DNA of 18,049 nucleotides from Bacteroidales bacterium UBA4912 (GCA_002398875.1 DHCC01000004.1:1-18049); one strand, 5' to 3'; counted from the stretch's first letter, positions 1 through 7,483 are shown. Translations and numbers: made by a program. The notes: a model not told the origin generated them from the sequence alone.

Positions 1-82
1 TAAAATGTATATAATAGATTGTTATTAAGTTTTAATTTCAAATTCCTATAATAAGTTAACTTTAATGGAATAGGCATAAATA

Positions 83-115
83 CAAAGATAACATTTTTTT
101 TATTGAGAATCCCAA
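83..115 (-). promoter_or_regulatory. Candidate Bacteroidota promoter for a gene left of the window
   Basis: On the minus strand TATCTTTG occupies 90-83, an exact match to the Bacteroidota -7 consensus TAnnTTTG. A TTG at 115-113 is a possible -33 element, with a spacer of 22 nt, slightly longer than the usual 19-21. It would drive a leftward transcript leaving the window. The minus frame from an ATG at 77-75 stays open to the window edge (25 codons), but it begins almost at the predicted transcription start, so the true start codon may lie outside. I see nothing else in positions 1-80. Confidence 0.45.
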
Positions 116-141
116 CCTATATGGTGACATTTTCGGGCAGG

Positions 142-174
142 CAAAAAAAAATCACGTATGCGAAATACGTGATT
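142..174 (-). terminator. Intrinsic terminator downstream of tRNA-His
   Basis: A perfect 9-bp inverted repeat (arms 150-158 and 166-174, loop 159-165) is followed on the minus strand by a run of eight or more T residues (complement of the A run 143-151). This is a classic Rho-independent terminator placed about 50 nt beyond the leftward tRNA-His. It also isolates the tRNA from the leftward promoter at 83-115. Confidence 0.8.
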
Positions 175-199
175 ACCTAAAACTAATCTTATGAGAATG

Positions 200-219
200 A
201 AAAATCTCTTTTTAAGAGA
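200..219 (-). terminator. Weak terminator-like hairpin directly after tRNA-His
   Basis: A short inverted repeat (arms 205-210 and 214-219, 3-nt loop) is followed on the minus strand by five T residues. It starts four bases after the end of the tRNA. With a 6-bp stem it is weaker than the hairpin at 142-174, and it could instead act as a 3' processing or pausing structure. Together the two look like tandem terminators. Confidence 0.4.
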
Positions 220-223
220 CCAG

Positions 224-298
<75 letters not shown>

Positions 299-315
299 AT
301 TTTGTTTTGCGATTG

Positions 316-323
316 CAAAGATA
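316..323 (-). promoter_or_regulatory. -7 box of the tRNA-His promoter
   Basis: TATCTTTG on the minus strand matches the Bacteroidota -7 consensus TAnnTTTG exactly and lies 17 nt before the tRNA 5' end, giving a predicted short leader of about 10 nt. A TTTG at about 350-347 could be the -33 element, but its spacer of 23 nt is longer than typical. Confidence 0.6.
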
Positions 324-405
324 CAACTTTTTTAGTTATTATGCATCAAAAACCTCCAAATTTTTAAAAAACTGATACTGGAAATTATTACTTATAAAAA
401 ATTAG

Positions 406-413
406 TATATTTG
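406..413 (+). promoter_or_regulatory. -7 box of the promoter for the rightward nuclease-domain/rsmE genes
   Basis: TATATTTG matches TAnnTTTG exactly and lies 29 nt before the ATG at 443. I see no clear TTG at the -33 spacing, so only half of the promoter is supported. Positions 324-405 separate this start from the divergent tRNA-His promoter and hold nothing else that I recognise. Confidence 0.45.
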
Positions 414-442
414 GTGTTGTTTTAATCAAAAGAACCGAATAA

Positions 443-1042
443 ATGGAGAAAGGAAGAGTAAAACTATCCATAATGGGGATTTCGTTCAGTCAGGTTCAAG
501 CCGGCGCTTATGCACTTATATTTTCTGAAGAAAATGGTATACGCCGTCTTCCAATTGTTATCGGAACACCCGAAGCTCAGTCAATCGCTATTGTAATGGA
601 GGGTATAACGCCACCCAGACCATTATCACATGACTTAATGTGTTCAATATTTAAGGAACTTAACATCAAATTAAAAGAAGTTGTTATTTATAAATTTGAG
701 GAAGGTGCATTCTTTTCAGAATTGTTACTCGAACACAAAGACAAAGAATATAAAATAGACTCTCGAACCTCTGATGCTGTTGCACTGGCAATACGCACCA
801 ATTCACCCATATATACAACAGAGGAGATAATGCAGAATATGGCAATCATTTTTGATGAACAAGCCACTTCGGCACAGGATGACTCATCTGGTGATGACAT
901 TGAAATAAATAATGAAGAGGAATTATCAAGCCTGCGTCTTGATGCACTAAAACACCGTCTGAGGGATGCTGTTAATGAAGAAAACTATGAATTAGCAACT
1001 CGTTTGCGAGATGAGATAAACCGTAGAGAAAATAGATCCTGA
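443..1042 (+). CDS. Bifunctional nuclease (DUF151) domain protein with C-terminal UVR motif
   Basis: The 199-residue protein has two parts. Residues 1-135 match the bifunctional nuclease / DUF151 domain, including the segment RRLPIVIGTPEAQSIAI near residue 34, the DLMCSIF helix near 64 and the SRTSDAVALAIRTNSPIY segment at 107-124. An acidic linker (about 137-160) follows. Residues 160-196 form a UvrB/UvrC-type UVR motif (LKHRLRDAVNEENYELAT), a helical hairpin that mediates protein-protein contacts in UvrB-UvrC. The domain pair is one I associate with Bacteroidota homologues. DUF151 proteins have been linked to nuclease activity in plants, but the bacterial function is not settled. No signal peptide, so cytoplasmic. 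It is first in a tight rightward series, 12 bp before rsmE. No strong Shine-Dalgarno is visible; the start fits the domain start. Confidence 0.9.
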   Translation: MEKGRVKLSIMGISFSQVQAGAYALIFSEENGIRRLPIVIGTPEAQSIAIVMEGITPPRPLSHDLMCSIFKELNIKLKEVVIYKFEEGAFFSELLLEHKDKEYKIDSRTSDAVALAIRTNSPIYTTEEIMQNMAIIFDEQATSAQDDSSGDDIEINNEEELSSLRLDALKHRLRDAVNEENYELATRLRDEINRRENRS

Positions 1043-1054
1043 TTTAATAAAATA

Positions 1055-1762
1055 ATGTCTTTCAATCTTTTTTATAGTCCTGATATTAATGATAATCTCC
1101 AGCTTCCGGAGTTTGAATCGCAGCATTGCGTAAAAGTCCTGCGCATGAAAGCCGGCGACAACCTGACAGTTACTGACGGAAAAGGTTATTTTTATAATTG
1201 TATTTTGGTACATGCTGATTCTAAAAACTGTACTGTTAGTGTCCTTGAACGTTATGAAATCCCTGCTGTCAGGAATTTTAAACTACATATTGCTTTTTCT
1301 CCTACTAAACAAATGGATAGAAATGAATGGTTTATTGAAAAAGCAACTGAAATAGGTATTGACAGATTCACTCCTCTGAAATCATACTATTCTGAAAGGA
1401 AGGATGTAAAAACTGAAAGACTGCAAAAAATTGCTGTAGCAGCTCTAAAACAGTCTCAGCAAGCCTTGCTTCCTGAAATTGATAATCAAATGATTTTTAA
1501 TGAATTCATTACAAAGCCATATAAATCAAAAAAATTTATTGCTCACTGTCACGAAAAGCCTAAGAGTCCATTAGCTAAATTATATAATAAGGGTGAAGAT
1601 GCACTTATACTTATTGGACCTGAAGGTGATTTTAGTGAAAATGAGGTAGAAGATGCAATTAACAATGGTTTTGAACCTATAAGTTTAGGTAATACACGAC
1701 TTCGGACAGAAACTGCTTGTCTGGTTGCTATGCACACTATTCATGTAATTAATAATCAATAA
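1055..1762 (+). CDS. rsmE: 16S rRNA (uracil-1498-N3)-methyltransferase RsmE
   Basis: The 235-residue product is of usual RsmE length. The N-terminal PUA-like RNA-binding region (about 1-70) includes HCVKVLRMKAGD. The C-terminal SPOUT methyltransferase domain carries the family signatures EKATEIGI (95-102), KQSQQ (132-136), the SAM-binding knot segment LIGPEGDF (186-193) and LGNTRLRTETA (211-221). RsmE methylates N3 of U1498 in the small-subunit decoding region using S-adenosylmethionine. It starts 12 bp after the stop of the nuclease-domain gene and 13 bp precede the next gene, so co-transcription is likely. No truncation or missing motif is seen. Confidence 0.96.
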   Translation: MSFNLFYSPDINDNLQLPEFESQHCVKVLRMKAGDNLTVTDGKGYFYNCILVHADSKNCTVSVLERYEIPAVRNFKLHIAFSPTKQMDRNEWFIEKATEIGIDRFTPLKSYYSERKDVKTERLQKIAVAALKQSQQALLPEIDNQMIFNEFITKPYKSKKFIAHCHEKPKSPLAKLYNKGEDALILIGPEGDFSENEVEDAINNGFEPISLGNTRLRTETACLVAMHTIHVINNQ

Positions 1763-1775
1763 AAGACGTATTACA

Positions 1776-3338
1776 ATGAAAAAGATATTTCTTGTTATTT
1801 CTATTGGATGCCTACTTATTCTGACAGGATGTAATAGCCAGGGTAATAAAGAACTTCCCAGAATTGCTATTGCAGGAATAGCTATTGAATCCAGTACTTT
1901 TTCACCGGCAGTGACTAATGAAGAAGCTTTCAGAGCTCGTGAGGGTATAGATGTATTTAGCTATTATCCCTTTATGGATGCAGATTCAGGAATAATTGAC
2001 AGAGCTATATGGTTACCAACTTTACGTGGACATGCTATGCCGGGTGGAATCGTTACTCAAGAAGCCTACGAATCACTGGTATCTAAAACATTAAAAATGC
2101 TCGAAGCAAATCTTCCTTTAGACGGATTGTTTTTTGATATCCATGGAGCTATGAGTGTTCAAGGAATTGATGACCCGGAAGGTGATTTTTTAGTTAGAAT
2201 CAGAGAACTGGTTGGGACTGATGTTTTAATTTCAACAACTATGGATCTGCATGGAAGTGTATCACCAAGATTAGCACAAAACACTGATCTCATTACCTGT
2301 TACCGCCTTGCTCCTCATGAAGATGCTATTGAAACTAAAAAAAGAGCTGTTACAAATTTACTTAACAGACTGGAATCAGGAAAAGGTAAACCTGCTTATA
2401 AAGCATTTATTCCGGTTCCTATTTTACTCCCCGGTGAAAAAACCAGTACACGTATTGAGCCCGGTAAAGGCTTATATGAACAAATACCTAATCAAATTGA
2501 TGGCAACAAAGTTATCGATGCATCGATCTGGATGTCATATCCATGGGCGGATGAACCTCGAAATCACGGGGTAGTAGTAGCTTATGGTGATGATAAAGAA
2601 GCAGTGGGTAAAGCTGCTGAAACATTAGCACAATATTTTTGGAAAGTAAGGGATAAATTTGAATTTGTTGCACCAACAACTTACCTGGATGATGCACTTG
2701 ACAAAGCTTTCAAAAGCAATGTACAACCATTTATTATTAGCGACATGGGCGACAATCCAACTGCAGGGGGTGCAGGTGATGTTACATGGACTTTACATGA
2801 GATCTTTAAACGACCAGAATTCAAAGATATTGACAGTAAAAAACTTATCTATGCTTCAATACCTGGACCTGAACTCATAAAAAAAGCTCTGGAGATTGGC
2901 GTAGGTGGTCAAATTGATGAAATGGCAGGAGCAGAAGTGGATAATCGTTTTGCACCACCTATCAGAATAAAAGGAGAAATTACTGCTATTAAAGAAAGTA
3001 ATAGCAATACAGAGGTAGTCGTTAAAACAGGAAATATTTATACTATCGTTACTGAAAAAAGAAATGCTTATCACTACGTGAGTAATTTCACTGATCTGGG
3101 TCTAAATCCAAAAGAAACAGATATACTTGTAGTTAAAATTGGTTATCTAACTCCTGAATTGTATGATTTAAGAGCTGACTGGTTGATGGCATTAACTCCA
3201 GGAGGTGTAGACCAGGATTTAATGAGACTGCCATACAAAAGAATAAATCGCCCCATGTATCCGCTTGATCCTGACATGGCTGACCCGGATCTTAGTGCCC
3301 GATTTATACCGCTTTCGGATGAAATAAGGTATTATTAA
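1776..3338 (+). CDS. M81-family (MlrC/microcystinase C-like) metallopeptidase lipoprotein
   Basis: The protein has 520 residues. Residues 1-19 are a lipoprotein signal peptide with lipobox LTGC, so mature Cys19 is probably lipid-anchored. The rest matches the M81/MlrC family: AIESSTFSP (37-45) near the N-terminus, then FFDIHGAM (119-126), TMDLHGSVSPRL (155-166) and CYRLAPHED (175-183). In MlrC the Asp and His residues of such motifs bind zinc; here the candidates are D121, H123, D157, H159 and H181. A second conserved segment, DMGDNPTAGGAGD, sits at 323-335, leading the C-terminal domain. MlrC degrades linearized microcystin products, but most family members have unknown substrates, and this one should not be read as a microcystin enzyme. 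It begins 13 bp after rsmE and is probably in the same transcript. Surface or periplasmic anchoring is predicted from the signal only. Confidence 0.88.
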   Translation: MKKIFLVISIGCLLILTGCNSQGNKELPRIAIAGIAIESSTFSPAVTNEEAFRAREGIDVFSYYPFMDADSGIIDRAIWLPTLRGHAMPGGIVTQEAYESLVSKTLKMLEANLPLDGLFFDIHGAMSVQGIDDPEGDFLVRIRELVGTDVLISTTMDLHGSVSPRLAQNTDLITCYRLAPHEDAIETKKRAVTNLLNRLESGKGKPAYKAFIPVPILLPGEKTSTRIEPGKGLYEQIPNQIDGNKVIDASIWMSYPWADEPRNHGVVVAYGDDKEAVGKAAETLAQYFWKVRDKFEFVAPTTYLDDALDKAFKSNVQPFIISDMGDNPTAGGAGDVTWTLHEIFKRPEFKDIDSKKLIYASIPGPELIKKALEIGVGGQIDEMAGAEVDNRFAPPIRIKGEITAIKESNSNTEVVVKTGNIYTIVTEKRNAYHYVSNFTDLGLNPKETDILVVKIGYLTPELYDLRADWLMALTPGGVDQDLMRLPYKRINRPMYPLDPDMADPDLSARFIPLSDEIRYY

Positions 3339-3400
3339 TGAATAATTTCGTATAACATAGATCTGATTATCTAATATAACTGTATTAGTATTAGAAATGA

Positions 3401-4045
3401 ATGACAAAAAAGGAGCGATATAAAAAAGTACTGGACTGGTTTGAAGAAAATGTAGAATCGGCAGAGACGGAGCTGCATTATGAAAATAATTATCAGTTGT
3501 TGATAGCAGTAATTTTATCGGCACAATGTACGGATAAGAGAGTGAATATGATAACACCGCCGCTCTTTAATGACTTTCCTACAGTGGAAACAATGGCCGA
3601 GACATCACCTGAAGTAATCTATGAATATATAAAATCATGTACTTACCCAAACAACAAGTCAAAGAGCCTTGTTGGAATGGCAAAAAAAATTGTAAATGAT
3701 TTTAATGGAAAGGTTCCTTCAGACATCGATTCACTGTTATCAATTCCAGGTGTAGGAAGAAAAACAGCAAATGTTATATTAGCTGTTGCTTTTGACAAGC
3801 CGGCAATGCCCGTGGATACACACGTATTTCGTGTAGCTAACAGAATTGGTTTGACAAATAATTCAAAAAGTCCTCTTCAAACAGAGAAAGAACTTATTAA
3901 GTATATTCCTGAGAAATTGCAGTCTAAAGCACACCATTGGCTTATACTTCATGGTAGATATACATGCGTAGCCAGGAAACCTAAATGTGATGTTTGCGGT
4001 TTAAAATATTGGTGCAAATATTACAAATCAAACCCCTTGGCTTAA
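3401..4045 (+). CDS. nth: Endonuclease III (DNA glycosylase/AP lyase)
   Basis: The 214-residue protein is a typical Nth. The helix-hairpin-helix LLSIPGVGRKTANVILA carries the catalytic Lys121. The PVDTHVFRVANRIGL segment holds the catalytic Asp139. A C-terminal 4Fe-4S cluster motif C-x6-C-x2-C-x5-C is complete at C189, C196, C199 and C205. The enzyme removes oxidized pyrimidines and cleaves abasic sites in base-excision repair. The ATG at 3401 is the second of two overlapping ATGs; the first (3397) is out of frame and ends after eight codons. The 62-bp gap from the MlrC-like gene holds no clear terminator or promoter, so read-through from upstream is possible. Its last 18 bases overlap the 3' end of the convergent M23 gene. 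Confidence 0.97.
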   Translation: MTKKERYKKVLDWFEENVESAETELHYENNYQLLIAVILSAQCTDKRVNMITPPLFNDFPTVETMAETSPEVIYEYIKSCTYPNNKSKSLVGMAKKIVNDFNGKVPSDIDSLLSIPGVGRKTANVILAVAFDKPAMPVDTHVFRVANRIGLTNNSKSPLQTEKELIKYIPEKLQSKAHHWLILHGRYTCVARKPKCDVCGLKYWCKYYKSNPLA

Positions 4046-5326
4046 ACTTACTGAGTCAGTATCTGACACATAAAGTTTATCTACATACTGCAAACTATCC
4101 AGTTCCGAAAAGACCTTGTTATAAACCATCATAAAGCTATCCCTCAATTCTGGTCTTACAGGCAATGATGGTGGTGCTTCCATTGTAAGAGGATTAATAG
4201 GCTGATTATTTTTGTGTACCCTGAAATCAAGATGTGGACCTGTTGACAGACCGGTAGAACCGACATAACCTATTACTTCACCCTGAGCTACTCTGGCTCC
4301 CTTCTCAACACCCTTTGCAAACTTACTCAAATGCATATATGTTGTTGTATATACAGCGTTATGTTTAACCTTTAAATAATTGCCGGCACCATTTGCTTGA
4401 TAAGATTTTTCAACAACTACTCCATCGCCAATTGACTTTACTGGCGTTCCTGTTGGCGCAGAATAATCTACTCCGTGATGAGCACGGTATCTCTTCAAAA
4501 TCGGATGAAACCTGGCGTTAGAAAATCTAGAAGATATCCTGTAAAAATCTAGAGGGGACTTTAAAAATGCTTTACGTAGACTATTACCATCTTCATCAAA
4601 ATACTCTATTATAGAATCTTGCTGAAACGGTACTGCTCTGAACTTCTTACCCTGATGAGTAAAAGCAGCCCCTTCAATTGATGCTATATCTACAAAAGTA
4701 GTATCATCAATATATGCAACATCATACATTAATCTGAATGAATCTCCCTGTTTTACATCAAAGAAGTCAACTTGCCAGGCAAATATATCAGATAGTTTTA
4801 ATGCAAGTAAAACGGGTGCACCAGCATCTACAAGTGTATTCCACAGGGATGATGTAATTGTGCCTTCAACATATTCTCTTCGAAGTGTTACTGGTTTTGA
4901 AGATTCATACGCTGATATTTCCTCTCGGCAAAGATCTATTACTACGAAATCAGTTCTATTCTTTTCAAATACCAAGTATTGAATAGCTTGTGTACTGTCT
5001 TGAGCTGTTATTGTTGAATATGTGTTACCAATCTGAAGTTTAGATGGTGGATATAAGGGTTCCATTATTTGACAAATATCCTCTATTTCTGACCCGGTAA
5101 ATCCCAAATTAGATAAAATTGGAGCCAGTAAGTCGCCTCTTTCTATTGTAAAATTGTTAACATCCAGAGAATCAACACAGATTCCATATTTATAAATACT
5201 TGTATCTATATATTCATCACCTGATTCAATATTTTGTTCCTGCTTTAATCCGCATGAGTTTAACAATATAACTAAAGACAATGTTATAATTAATACTATT
5301 CCTTTTTTATCGCTCAATTCAAACAT
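4028..5326 (-). CDS. M23-family peptidoglycan DD-metallopeptidase lipoprotein
   Basis: The protein has 432 residues and a lipoprotein signal with lipobox LNSC (Cys25). Residues about 50-260 are the accessory region often found before the peptidase in this family: a small LysM/OapA-like part near 60-108 and a beta-rich part. The M23 (lysostaphin-like) domain spans about 270-380, with the metal motif HHGVD (H283-x3-D287), a further conserved His in TYMHL (H332) and GPHLDFRV. The last motif has H365-L-D367 where the family usually has H-x-H, so the second position is Asp. Family members cut peptide cross-links in peptidoglycan for growth and division. The gene lies 59 bp after the NIPSNAP gene and converges on nth. 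No promoter was seen in that gap, so it may be read from upstream. Confidence 0.92.
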   Translation of the reverse strand: MFELSDKKGIVLIITLSLVILLNSCGLKQEQNIESGDEYIDTSIYKYGICVDSLDVNNFTIERGDLLAPILSNLGFTGSEIEDICQIMEPLYPPSKLQIGNTYSTITAQDSTQAIQYLVFEKNRTDFVVIDLCREEISAYESSKPVTLRREYVEGTITSSLWNTLVDAGAPVLLALKLSDIFAWQVDFFDVKQGDSFRLMYDVAYIDDTTFVDIASIEGAAFTHQGKKFRAVPFQQDSIIEYFDEDGNSLRKAFLKSPLDFYRISSRFSNARFHPILKRYRAHHGVDYSAPTGTPVKSIGDGVVVEKSYQANGAGNYLKVKHNAVYTTTYMHLSKFAKGVEKGARVAQGEVIGYVGSTGLSTGPHLDFRVHKNNQPINPLTMEAPPSLPVRPELRDSFMMVYNKVFSELDSLQYVDKLYVSDTDSVSLSQGV

Positions 5327-5385
5327 CTAAACACAATTTAATCTATTCTTTTAGTAATAGTTTTACATTATTTGTCTACTTTATA

Positions 5386-6174
5386 TCAATAATCAGAATA
5401 ATCCGTTGGTCGTATAAGTGTAATCACACTGCGTGAAACATTATTTTTGTATTCCGATAGCGATGAAAGTTTTTTCCAGTCAGCGTCATTCCTGAAAGTA
5501 TCCCAATGTGCATCTCGTTCTCCCATATTCTCAAATGTAGTCATATACATGAGGTTCGGCATTTGTGAACCGGCAATAACTTCTCCATAAAATACGGCAT
5601 TAAAATTTAGTTTTGCAAAGATGTCAATTTCTCCACCTTCATTAAACATCTGAACTTTATTACGGAATATGCTTTCACTGGCACTTTCATAACTACGCAA
5701 CTCATACACACGTTGATTTTTAGGAGAATCCAACTTTGGTAATTTCATTACCGGAGATAAGGAAAACGACTTAAGTAAGATTGTTTCTATTCGTTTATAT
5801 GCAGGAGTGTCATATTTCACATTCAGGTATTCATTACCGGCTGATTTAAATTTTTCATCATTGAGCAGTTTGCCGTTTATATAATCAACCATGTTTAAGG
5901 ATTTTATTGGAAATAAAACATATAAAGTTTTATTAGTGGAGGTATCGTTTGAAATTGCCTTAAAAACCCCAACAGATTGAATATCCATGTCGTGCAATGC
6001 CGGAATCAGTGCATTCTGAAAATAATTATCCAATATTGTTTCCTGTGAAGGTGTATTGTAATGATATACCGTAAGCTGGTAGAACTCCCTTTTTTCCTCA
6101 TTTGACTTTGACCACAGGAATTGAGTCGATAACGTTAAAGATATCAAAACAACAAGTAATGTTCTTATTTTCAT
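5386..6174 (-). CDS. Exported NIPSNAP-family protein with two repeats
   Basis: The 262-residue protein starts with a cleavable-looking signal peptide (KIRTLLVVLISLTLSTQF, cleavage near residue 22). Two NIPSNAP-type alpha/beta ferredoxin-like repeats follow: about 30-125, opening with FYQLTVYHYN, and about 160-258, opening with VYELRSYES and containing PNLMYMTTFENMGERDAHWD. NIPSNAP domains belong to the dimeric alpha/beta-barrel superfamily. The molecular function of exported bacterial members is not established. It lies between the aldose epimerase (64 bp upstream) and the M23 peptidase (59 bp downstream), all on one strand, suggesting a shared transcript with the sugar cluster. The leader just before the ATG contains a perfect 12-bp tandem duplication. 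I cannot assign a reaction. Confidence 0.85.
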   Translation of the reverse strand: MKIRTLLVVLISLTLSTQFLWSKSNEEKREFYQLTVYHYNTPSQETILDNYFQNALIPALHDMDIQSVGVFKAISNDTSTNKTLYVLFPIKSLNMVDYINGKLLNDEKFKSAGNEYLNVKYDTPAYKRIETILLKSFSLSPVMKLPKLDSPKNQRVYELRSYESASESIFRNKVQMFNEGGEIDIFAKLNFNAVFYGEVIAGSQMPNLMYMTTFENMGERDAHWDTFRNDADWKKLSSLSEYKNNVSRSVITLIRPTDYSDY

Positions 6175-6177
6175 AAT

Positions 6178-6201
6178 GTTTGTGAATAGGTTTGTGAATA
6201 G
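6178..6201 (-). repeat. Tandem duplication of a 12-bp unit in the NIPSNAP leader
   Basis: The plus-strand unit GTTTGTGAATAG occurs twice without a mismatch, followed by a partial third unit (GTTT). On the coding strand the copies end three bases before the ATG at 6174, so they fill the ribosome-binding region. A copy-number change by slippage would move the upstream spacing but not the reading frame. Confidence 0.85.
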
Positions 6202-6238
6202 GTTTTATGACACTCCTATATATCTGAATTGGGAATAA

Positions 6239-7393
6239 TTATTCTTTAACAGAAAATTTGTATATACAACGGCTTGTATATTTTTCTCCGGGTTTTAGAA
6301 ATGGAGAAGGCCAGTCTGTTTTATTTGGAGAATCGGGATATTTCTGAGTTTCCAGGCAGATTGCATTTCGTTTGTTGTATACTGCACCATTTTTGCCAAT
6401 GAAAGAACCGTCAAGAAAGTTACCTGAATAGACTTGTAAACCAGGTTCTGTTGTATATACTTCAAGAAGTATACCTGTTTGAGGTGAATAAACAGTAGCA
6501 GCGACCTTACTAATATCCCCTGCTGTATTCAATACCCAGTTGTGATCATAACCGTCACCGAATTTCAATTGTTCAAATTCATAATTATCAATTCGTTCAC
6601 CTATTAGGGTAGGATTTCTAAAATCCATTGGTGTTCCTTCTACCGGTAAAATTTCTCCTGTAGTCATAAAAGATTCGTCTACCGGTGTAAACTGATCTGC
6701 ATTTATAGTAAGAATTTCGTCTAATATAGTGTTATTTGCATCACCTGATAAATTAAAATATGAGTGGTTTGTTAGATTAACAACTGTCTCTTTATCTGTT
6801 TCAGCTTCATATTGAATATCAATTGCATTATCATCTGTAAGAATCATTGTTACCTTCACCTCCAGATTTCCCGGAAACCCTGCTTCTCCGTCCTTAGACA
6901 AATAAGTAAGTACTAGGGTTTGATTATCAGACTGTTTTGCATTAAACAACCTCTTGTGATATCCTTCTGGTCCTCCGTGAAGTGTGTGGCCGAAATTGTT
7001 TTGCGGTAACTGATATTCGACTCCATCAACAGTTATTTTCCCGTTGGCAATTCTGTTACCGTAACGACCAATAGTTGCACCAAGATTATTGTCATTAGAC
7101 ATATAATCACTAATATTATCAAAACCTAAAACAACATCTTTCAAATTACCTTCACGATCAGGCACCATGACAGAAACAATTCGTCCGCCATAATTCGTGA
7201 TTGTCACCTCAACACCGTTAGCATTTGTCAGTACATAAAGGTCTGTTGAATCACCTTCCACTAAAGTTTCAAAATCACTTTTGTAAAGTCCGGACAATGT
7301 CGTTTCCTCGGTTTGCGCTTCTTGCTGTTTGTTTGTACATCCTACTACCGCTATAATCGCAAGCAGTAAAACGATTTGATTAAATTTCATCAT
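6239..7393 (-). CDS. Aldose 1-epimerase (galactose mutarotase) lipoprotein
   Basis: The 384-residue protein has a lipoprotein signal with lipobox VVGC (Cys19), followed by a polar linker rich in Gln and Glu. The rest is a complete galactose-mutarotase beta-sandwich: NNLGATIGRYGNRIANG (102-118), FGHTLHGGPEGYHKR (134-148; His136), NLTNHSYFNLSG (206-217; predicted catalytic acid His210), FGDGYDHNWVLN (278-289) and CLETQKYPDSPN (346-357; predicted catalytic base Glu348). It interconverts alpha and beta anomers of aldoses such as galactose or glucose. Export sets it apart from cytoplasmic GalM, suggesting that it acts on sugars released outside the cytoplasm by the GH enzymes encoded just upstream. 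A 90-bp gap from the GH43 gene contains an exact -7 box. Confidence 0.95.
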   Translation of the reverse strand: MMKFNQIVLLLAIIAVVGCTNKQQEAQTEETTLSGLYKSDFETLVEGDSTDLYVLTNANGVEVTITNYGGRIVSVMVPDREGNLKDVVLGFDNISDYMSNDNNLGATIGRYGNRIANGKITVDGVEYQLPQNNFGHTLHGGPEGYHKRLFNAKQSDNQTLVLTYLSKDGEAGFPGNLEVKVTMILTDDNAIDIQYEAETDKETVVNLTNHSYFNLSGDANNTILDEILTINADQFTPVDESFMTTGEILPVEGTPMDFRNPTLIGERIDNYEFEQLKFGDGYDHNWVLNTAGDISKVAATVYSPQTGILLEVYTTEPGLQVYSGNFLDGSFIGKNGAVYNKRNAICLETQKYPDSPNKTDWPSPFLKPGEKYTSRCIYKFSVKE

Positions 7394-7452
7394 GTTAATT
7401 TTTATATTATAATTTATTTTTATCTTACTTATTTATAATCACTTCTCTATCG

Positions 7453-7460
7453 CAAATGTA
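7453..7460 (-). promoter_or_regulatory. Candidate -7 box upstream of the aldose epimerase gene
   Basis: TACATTTG on the minus strand matches TAnnTTTG exactly and lies 60 nt before the ATG at 7393, inside the 90-bp gap after the GH43 gene. No TTG is found at the -33 distance, so it is a partial match that could be chance in AT-rich DNA. If real, it would allow the epimerase, NIPSNAP and M23 genes to be expressed without the hydrolases. Confidence 0.3.
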
Positions 7461-7483
7461 ATGAATTATTCTAAACAGAGCAG

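Noticed and set aside
1776..3338. Calling the M81 protein a microcystin-degrading MlrC
   Set aside because: Only family-level motifs are visible, and mlrA, mlrB and mlrD are not in the window; the substrate cannot be inferred.
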